From assembly GCF_003612565.1 (NCBI RefSeq), contig NZ_RAZG01000011.1, positions 1 to 64,000 of the forward strand: DNA of 64,000 bases, in the 5' to 3' direction. Origin of the DNA: Roseburia sp. 1XD42-69. GTDB taxonomy: Bacteria > Bacillota > Clostridia > Lachnospirales > Lachnospiraceae. The notes under the pieces were generated by a model, which was given only the letters and a program-made list of their open reading frames with translations, did no database searches and had not been told where the DNA came from. The position numbers were made by a program, and so were the translations under genes. Positions within the stretch are counted from its first letter, which is position 1, and the number at the start of each line of letters is the position of its first letter. Below are positions 61,521 through 64,000 of the stretch, in pieces.

Positions 61521-64000
61521 TTATACCTCCAACCGCATTATAGACAACAGTTCCTCGTTGCCCATCTCTGTAAGCCATTTTTCCCCGCCTGAACCAATCA
61601 CATTTTCCGCCAGTTCTTTTTTAGAAGAAATCATGGCGTCGATTTTTTCCTCAACGGTTTTCTCACAAATCATTTTGTGTACAAATACATTTTTCTTCTG
61701 GCCGATGCGAAACGCCCGGTCTGTCGCCTGGTTTTCCACCGCCGGATTCCACCATCGGTCAAAATGGATGACATGGTTAGCTTTTGTCAGGTTTAACCCT
61801 GTCCCTCCGGCTTTTACAGATAAAACCATGTAAGGCACATATTCTTCTCCATTGAATTTCTCAACCATCTGGCCTCTTTTACGAACTGAAGTTTCTCCGT
61901 TTAACACCAGCCCTTCCCTGCCGAATATCCCGGCAAGGAATTTGGATATGGGTTCTGTCATTTCTTTAAACTGTGTAAATACCAGCACCCGTTCCCTTTT
62001 ATCATAGATGGTTTCGCAGATTTCCCTAAGCATAATAAACTTGCCACTTTCCTTTTCCGAAAAATCCCCGTTTCCCAGATACTGGGAAGGATGGTTGCAA
62101 ATCTGCTTTAGATGCATGAGTGTGGCAAAAACCAGCCCCCTGCGCTGCATTCCGTCCAGCGTTTTCAGCTTTTCTGCTGTCTCCGCAACTACTTTCCGGT
62201 ACAAAACCACCTGCTTTTTGCTGAGTCCCACGTATGCATTTGTTTCCACCTTTTCCGGCAAATCGGAGATAATCTTTTTATCTGTCTTAATCCTCCGCAG
62301 CATAAAAGGAGCAATCATCGCCTTTAAATGTGCATATTCCTCCGGTTGCTCCGTCAACTGCCTGGCATAAAGCGCAAACTCCTGGGCTGTTCCCAAAAGC
62401 CCCTTATTTAAAAAGTCAAACAGTGACCAGAGATTGGCCAGTTCATTTTCTATGGGCGTACCCGTCATAGCAATTCGCATTTTGGCGGGAATTTTTTTGA
62501 TGGTGCGGGTCTGTTTTGTCAGAGGATTTTTTATCGCCTGGGCTTCGTCCAAAATCAGGCAATCCCACTCTGTCTGCTGCAGTTCCGGGATCCGCACACT
62601 CATGCCGTAGGTTGTCACCGTAAGATATGACTGATTTTCCAACACTTCCTGCCCCAGCTTTGCCGTAGGTTTCCCGTGGAGAATCCTCACCTCCATCCCA
62701 GGCACAAATTTTTCCGCTTCTTTTTTCCAGTTTCCAAGGAGCGATGCCGGGACAATTAAAAGAATCCTTTTCTTACTGCCTCCTTTTTCTTTCCGTATTT
62801 TTTCTAAAAATGTCAAAACCTGCAGTGTCTTTCCCAGCCCCATGTCATCTGCCAGGCAGGCTCCAAATCCCAGTTGGTACATAGTATAAAGCCAGGTGTA
62901 ACCGATTTGCTGATAAGGTCTGAGTTTTGCATTTACTTCCGCCGGAACTCTTGCTTTTTTGATTAATTCCGGTTTCTTTAACTTCTGCAAAAAATCCGCA
63001 AGCCATTTCCCGTTGGAAATCAAAGGTCCCACATCCGGATTTTCTTTCTGCTCTTTTAAAACCCCATCTCCCCTTAATGCCTCAAGAAGCGTAATTTCCC
63101 CCTGGCTTTCTTCCATTTCCGAAAGAAGGCGGTTTAAGCGGTCATGATCCACTTCCACCCATTTTCCCTTCAAAAATGCCAGACCCTCTGTCTGGGATAA
63201 AAGATAGCGGATGTCTTCCCCTGTCAGTGGGACACCGTCTACGGTGAGGGATGGTTTCAGGCTTATAATCGTGTCAAAACCCAAAAAAGAAGGACTCTCC
63301 TCTCCCATATTTACCGTCATATTTAGGGATGATGCCTTTTTTCTCCACCAGTTTGGAATCCTGCATAAAATTCCTGTCTCCTCTATAGACGGAATATCTT
63401 TTAAGAGCCGGTATGCTTCCTCTGCCGTAAGCCGCAGGGGATGAAACATTTCTCCATTCTCAGTACTTTTAGCGACAAACTCTGAAACCTCCGCCGCCCG
63501 GTTTAAACAGGAGAGAAGCGCTAATAATTTTTCCCGCTCCGCCTTGTACTCCGTTAAGGCATAAGAAAGGGGCATATGGCGTATACTCCCGTCTTCGCAC
63601 TTTGTGGCATAGGTTGCCAGAAAAGCAAAGGGGAACTCCTCCTCCTTATTTTCCACAAGATGGAAAAATATCCGCTCCGGCACATGAAGATTCTGGCTCC
63701 TCTCCGCCAAATACATGGAAACCGTTCCCTGATAAATACGAATCTCTTTTTGAAAAATTTTCTGCAGCTTACGGAACGCATGCTCCGCCCAGGACTTGTC
63801 TATATATTCCGCCCCAAGGGCATAGGGAATGGAATTTTTCAGCCGCTGCCAGGTGTCCTCACTAAGTTCTGCCCTGGTTTGTTCCCTTGACACTTCAAGA
63901 TCCGGCTGGCTGGTAAGTTCTTTAAAAAAAGCATCCGCAACCATATATAAAAAAGTCATGGCATGATCGCTGTTCTCACACCTTCCCCTAAGTCCCAGCT
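61521..64000 (-). CDS. SNF2-family helicase (5' end beyond the window)
   Basis: At least 820 residues visible. Helicase core: Walker A D-D-M-G-L-G-K-T, D-E-A-Q box, motif III M-T-G-T-P-I-E-N, C-terminal Q-A-T-D-R-A-F-R-I-G-Q. The frame has an ATG at 63959 but stays open to the edge and the extra text contains C-E-x3-H-A-M-T-F-L-Y, which looks like the end of a SWIM finger, so the true start probably lies right of the window. Confidence 0.9.
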   Translation of the reverse strand, partial: LGLRGRCENSDHAMTFLYMVADAFFKELTSQPDLEVSREQTRAELSEDTWQRLKNSIPYALGAEYIDKSWAEHAFRKLQKIFQKEIRIYQGTVSMYLAERSQNLHVPERIFFHLVENKEEEFPFAFLATYATKCEDGSIRHMPLSYALTEYKAEREKLLALLSCLNRAAEVSEFVAKSTENGEMFHPLRLTAEEAYRLLKDIPSIEETGILCRIPNWWRKKASSLNMTVNMGEESPSFLGFDTIISLKPSLTVDGVPLTGEDIRYLLSQTEGLAFLKGKWVEVDHDRLNRLLSEMEESQGEITLLEALRGDGVLKEQKENPDVGPLISNGKWLADFLQKLKKPELIKKARVPAEVNAKLRPYQQIGYTWLYTMYQLGFGACLADDMGLGKTLQVLTFLEKIRKEKGGSKKRILLIVPASLLGNWKKEAEKFVPGMEVRILHGKPTAKLGQEVLENQSYLTVTTYGMSVRIPELQQTEWDCLILDEAQAIKNPLTKQTRTIKKIPAKMRIAMTGTPIENELANLWSLFDFLNKGLLGTAQEFALYARQLTEQPEEYAHLKAMIAPFMLRRIKTDKKIISDLPEKVETNAYVGLSKKQVVLYRKVVAETAEKLKTLDGMQRRGLVFATLMHLKQICNHPSQYLGNGDFSEKESGKFIMLREICETIYDKRERVLVFTQFKEMTEPISKFLAGIFGREGLVLNGETSVRKRGQMVEKFNGEEYVPYMVLSVKAGGTGLNLTKANHVIHFDRWWNPAVENQATDRAFRIGQKKNVFVHKMICEKTVEEKIDAMISSKKELAENVIGSGGEKWLTEMGNEELLSIMRLEV

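Overview
The window reads as a chromosome segment of a Clostridia bacterium, most likely a Lachnospiraceae gut anaerobe. This rests on low-to-moderate GC, strong AGGAGG ribosome sites, the rpmG-secE-nusG-rplKAJL-rpoBC / rpsL-rpsG-fusA-tuf arrangement, and Clostridia-type accessory proteins (TnpV, SdpI-like, DUF6429, C-type-lectin and BspA-like proteins). Almost everything is on the minus strand, so operons read from right to left.

Positions 1-29496 are a tandem array of three integrative mobilizable elements that have all used the 3' end of tuf as target. Element A (right end only, to about 1207) shows an excisionase and an XRE repressor. Element B (about 1197-7270) carries int, xis, an XRE repressor, a RepA-like ATPase, a MOBV relaxase and an SdpI-like cargo gene. 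Element C (about 7260-29496) carries int, xis, a zinc-finger protein in the repressor slot, an actin-type ParM with a ParR-like partner, MobC plus a MOBP relaxase, TnpV and a large AT-rich cargo. The cargo is a complete type I restriction-modification system (hsdR-hsdM-hsdS), then a KAP-family NTPase, a RecD-like helicase, a small protein, a DUF6429 protein and an AlbA/HATPase protein. Every junction carries the last 16-17 codons of tuf with stop codon, differing between junctions only by synonymous changes, so each insertion rebuilds EF-Tu. Each element also has its own pair of 11-bp-spaced direct repeats at its ends, which fit integrase arm-type sites (TGGCACC in A, TAGAGCC in B, TGTTATCA in C).

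Positions 29443-34153 hold tuf, fusA, rpsG and rpsL. Positions 34373-45355 are an accessory block lying between rpsL and rpoC: an AAA-ATPase/PD-(D/E)XK protein with an apparent internal deletion, a BspA-like surface protein with a tiny membrane protein, a J-domain/MORN/YARHG membrane protein and a zinc-ribbon/C-type-lectin membrane protein in one run, an XRE regulator, a Ser/Thr kinase divergent from a second HTH gene, and a coiled-coil protein built of 42-bp tandem repeats.

Positions 45442-56928 are rpoC, rpoB, rplL, rplJ (with an L10 leader), rplA, rplK, nusG, secE and rpmG. A 116-bp repeat lies directly at the stop codons of both rplJ and rplK. Positions 57184-64000 hold an orphan short flagellin and a FliD-like gene with a sigma-28-type promoter, then a convergent SNF2 helicase - SWIM protein - CgeB-like glycosyltransferase operon; the SNF2 gene runs off the window.
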